Source: Brachionus manjavacas (taxonomy: Eukaryota > Rotifera > Eurotatoria > Ploima > Brachionidae). From it: a stretch of 64,000 bases of DNA. Under the pieces are notes generated by a model. That model was not told the origin of the DNA. It saw only the letters and a program-made list of their open reading frames with translations, and did not search any database. The stretch is taken from positions 1,183,501 through 1,247,500 of the forward strand of contig JAHQIY010000007.1 in the NCBI GenBank assembly GCA_019054805.1, read 5' to 3'. The position numbers were made by a program, and so were the translations under genes. Shown here one piece after another: positions 62,318 through 64,000 of the stretch (within the stretch, counting starts at the first letter, position 1; every line of letters starts with the position of its first letter).

Positions 62318-64000
62318 CAGTAGCAAATAATAAAATAATTGATGGCTTTTAAAATCAAAAATAACAACAAAATGAATGAAAATTTTTTTATTTTTTTTGA
62401 ATATTTTTGAATGCCCTAATGAATCTTAAAAGGAGAAATTATAAAGCTAAAGCTTAACTAAATTTCAAGTTTACTTTTTAAAAAAAGTTTATGAGTAAAG
62501 TCTTTTATTTGACAAATTTTGATTATTTGCAGATTTATTTTTCATTACGACTAATTTTTCTTTTTTGAAACCAAAAAATAAAATAAAAAACCTATTAAAG
62601 CCATAATAAATAAGTTAGAAAGTCGAACTAAGAGTCCACTTATGTTTCTTTTGTATTTTTGAACTAGATATTTACAAAAAAAGTCTAATCTACTTTAAAT
62701 TTTGCACTCAAACTTTCTAAAAAAACCAAGGCAAATTTTTGATTCTTTAATTAATTAGCTAATAAGAAATATAATTGGGGGACGTCAATCCGTTCCAAAA
62801 AATCAGATGAGGACACCGAGCAAAAAGTTGAGAAAAAACTGATGAAATGGTGCTACTTTTGTGGTCGATCAGTGGGTGTAAAGCTAATGCCATGCTCTAG
62901 GTGCAAAAAAGTATTCTACTGTAGCAATAACTGTAAGCAAAGAGGCTGGAATGAACTTCACAAAAATGAATGTGAACTCCCCGAATCAAGTAAATTATTT
63001 TTATATTTCGCTCAAATATTTCACGTTTTGAATGTAAATCACCATTCACATTTTTTTTAAAAGCAAAAAAGCATCGTTACCTTGATGAAGATTCTCAAAA
63101 ATATGGCCCACCACTTTTGTCCGAGTACAAGACAAAAAAGCCAAGCCCTTCAAAAGTAAAGGACATTTTAAAAAAGGCTTGCCGATTGAGGAAAAATACT
63201 ATTTTAAAACTAATCAAAAACTAAGTTTCTTTGAAAACCAGGTTAATGATTCAGATGATGGTCTGTTGCAGACTTTAACAGAACAAAAATTAGGTTATTT
63301 TAGAAACGTTTTTATTACGCTTTTTATTTAAATAATTAGAATTAATGTTGTGAAATTATCTAAATCTTAACTTTTAGATTTGAAACTCTTTTTAAAACTA
63401 TTTAAGAACTAAAAATCATAATTTTGTGAATGTTAATGATTTGCTAAGCGCCTAAAAATCAAGCGTAACGCATGATCTAAGCTTAATCTTACACTAACCC
63501 TATATTTTATCTAAATTTAATTCTTTTTTTTAATAATTAATAGCTCTACGGAATAAATCAGCACTCAAAGTATGAATCTTATCATTTAAAAAAAATTCAA
63601 CCAAAAAATTTAATGAAATTTAATGTGCAGTTATAGGATATTAAATGGTCATATGGTTCTTAAATGAAGCATCTGCATTTTTAATGAGATTTTTAATTAG
63701 ATTTTTTGGTTTTAAATATTGTTTATTTATAAAAATGAGTATTTAAATATTGTTGATTTTTAAAGAATCGCGGGAAATCGGGAACCAGCAAAAAGAAGTG
63801 GCATCGATTGGCACTGATCGAAACTTTAGTTTTGGAGGCCATAAAATTACCACCAATACTGACTTTAATGGACCTGATAACTACAGCTACAATTGATCAA
63901 TAATGCCATTTTATTATATTTTCCTAGAATAAATCTAATTTGTACATAAGACAATTTTTATAGGACCAAAATTTTTATTATACTTTTGAAGTTTTTTTTA

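Larger units (their letters stand above)
59323..63896 (+). pseudogene. 5'-truncated second copy of ANKMY1 (ankyrin and MYND exons)
   Basis: Contains equivalents of the exons from 47596 onward but none of the MORN exons and no start codon in context. Ankyrin and MYND exons are intact (MYND at 62842-63000). Three homopolymer indels break the frame relative to the first copy: an extra T near 59510, one A fewer near 63172 (leading to an early stop after the MYND exon) and one A fewer near 63791. If these are sequencing errors the copy would still lack its 5' half. The duplicated intron also carries the Penelope-like relic. Confidence 0.85.
58757..64000. repeat. Direct duplication, copy 2 (runs off the window)
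   Basis: Copy of 47037-52278. Differences seen: an 8-bp insertion near 59165, one T-to-G substitution plus one extra T near 59505-59515, two fewer T near 60010, and single-base homopolymer losses near 61565, 61680, 63172 and 63791. Confidence 0.97.

Noticed and set aside
1..64000. tRNA, rRNA, CRISPR array or bacterial-type operon
   Set aside because: No B-box-like tRNA sequence, no rRNA core, no regularly spaced repeats; the gene structure is eukaryotic.

Overview
This is an animal nuclear genome window. It is very AT-rich and dense in introns, with many short (about 45-100 bp) and some multi-kilobase GT-AG introns. Recognisable genes are metazoan: a discs-large MAGUK scaffold, a BSX/Bsh-type homeobox gene, and the ciliary genes CFAP45 and ANKMY1. 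The gene set, the AT content and the mix of relic transposons (non-LTR, Penelope-like, MULE, mariner) would fit a small spiralian such as a monogonont rotifer. That placement is inference from overall character only.

Layout. 410-9499 (+): DLG ortholog, all domains except the first coding exon. 11096-12505 (+): intronless GT10 fucosyltransferase. 12.5-17.7 kb: intergenic, with a long inverted repeat, MITEs and LINE/Tc1 relics. 17.7-22.3 kb (+): CFAP45, whose last exon lies 2.7 kb beyond the rest. 24.3-26.65 kb (-): BSX-like homeobox gene in three exons with matching phases. 26.65-33.7 kb: a gene-poor flank with a 217-bp-arm palindrome. 33.7-42.7 kb: a graveyard of transposons (Ty3/gypsy gag and pol pieces, a 5'-truncated LINE with target-site duplication, a second LINE with ORF1 and a gutted ORF2, a MULE, a mariner). 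43.7-52.2 kb (+): ANKMY1 with MORN, ankyrin and MYND parts, carrying a Penelope-like RT relic in one intron. 55.2-56.0 kb (+): a membrane-anchored C-type-lectin-like protein. 58.8-64.0 kb: a near-identical second copy of the 3' part of ANKMY1 and its downstream sequence.

The genes are independent units, not an operon. CFAP45 and ANKMY1 share a ciliary theme; DLG and BSX concern cell junctions/polarity and neural identity. The most notable structural feature is the direct duplication (47037-52278 against 58757-64000, offset about 11.72 kb). Most differences I found are homopolymer-length changes, three of which break the reading frame in the second copy. It is either a very recent duplication or an assembly artefact. 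I did not find a convincing new biological system. The strongest unexplained structures are the two long-armed palindromes, the MITE families and the duplication.
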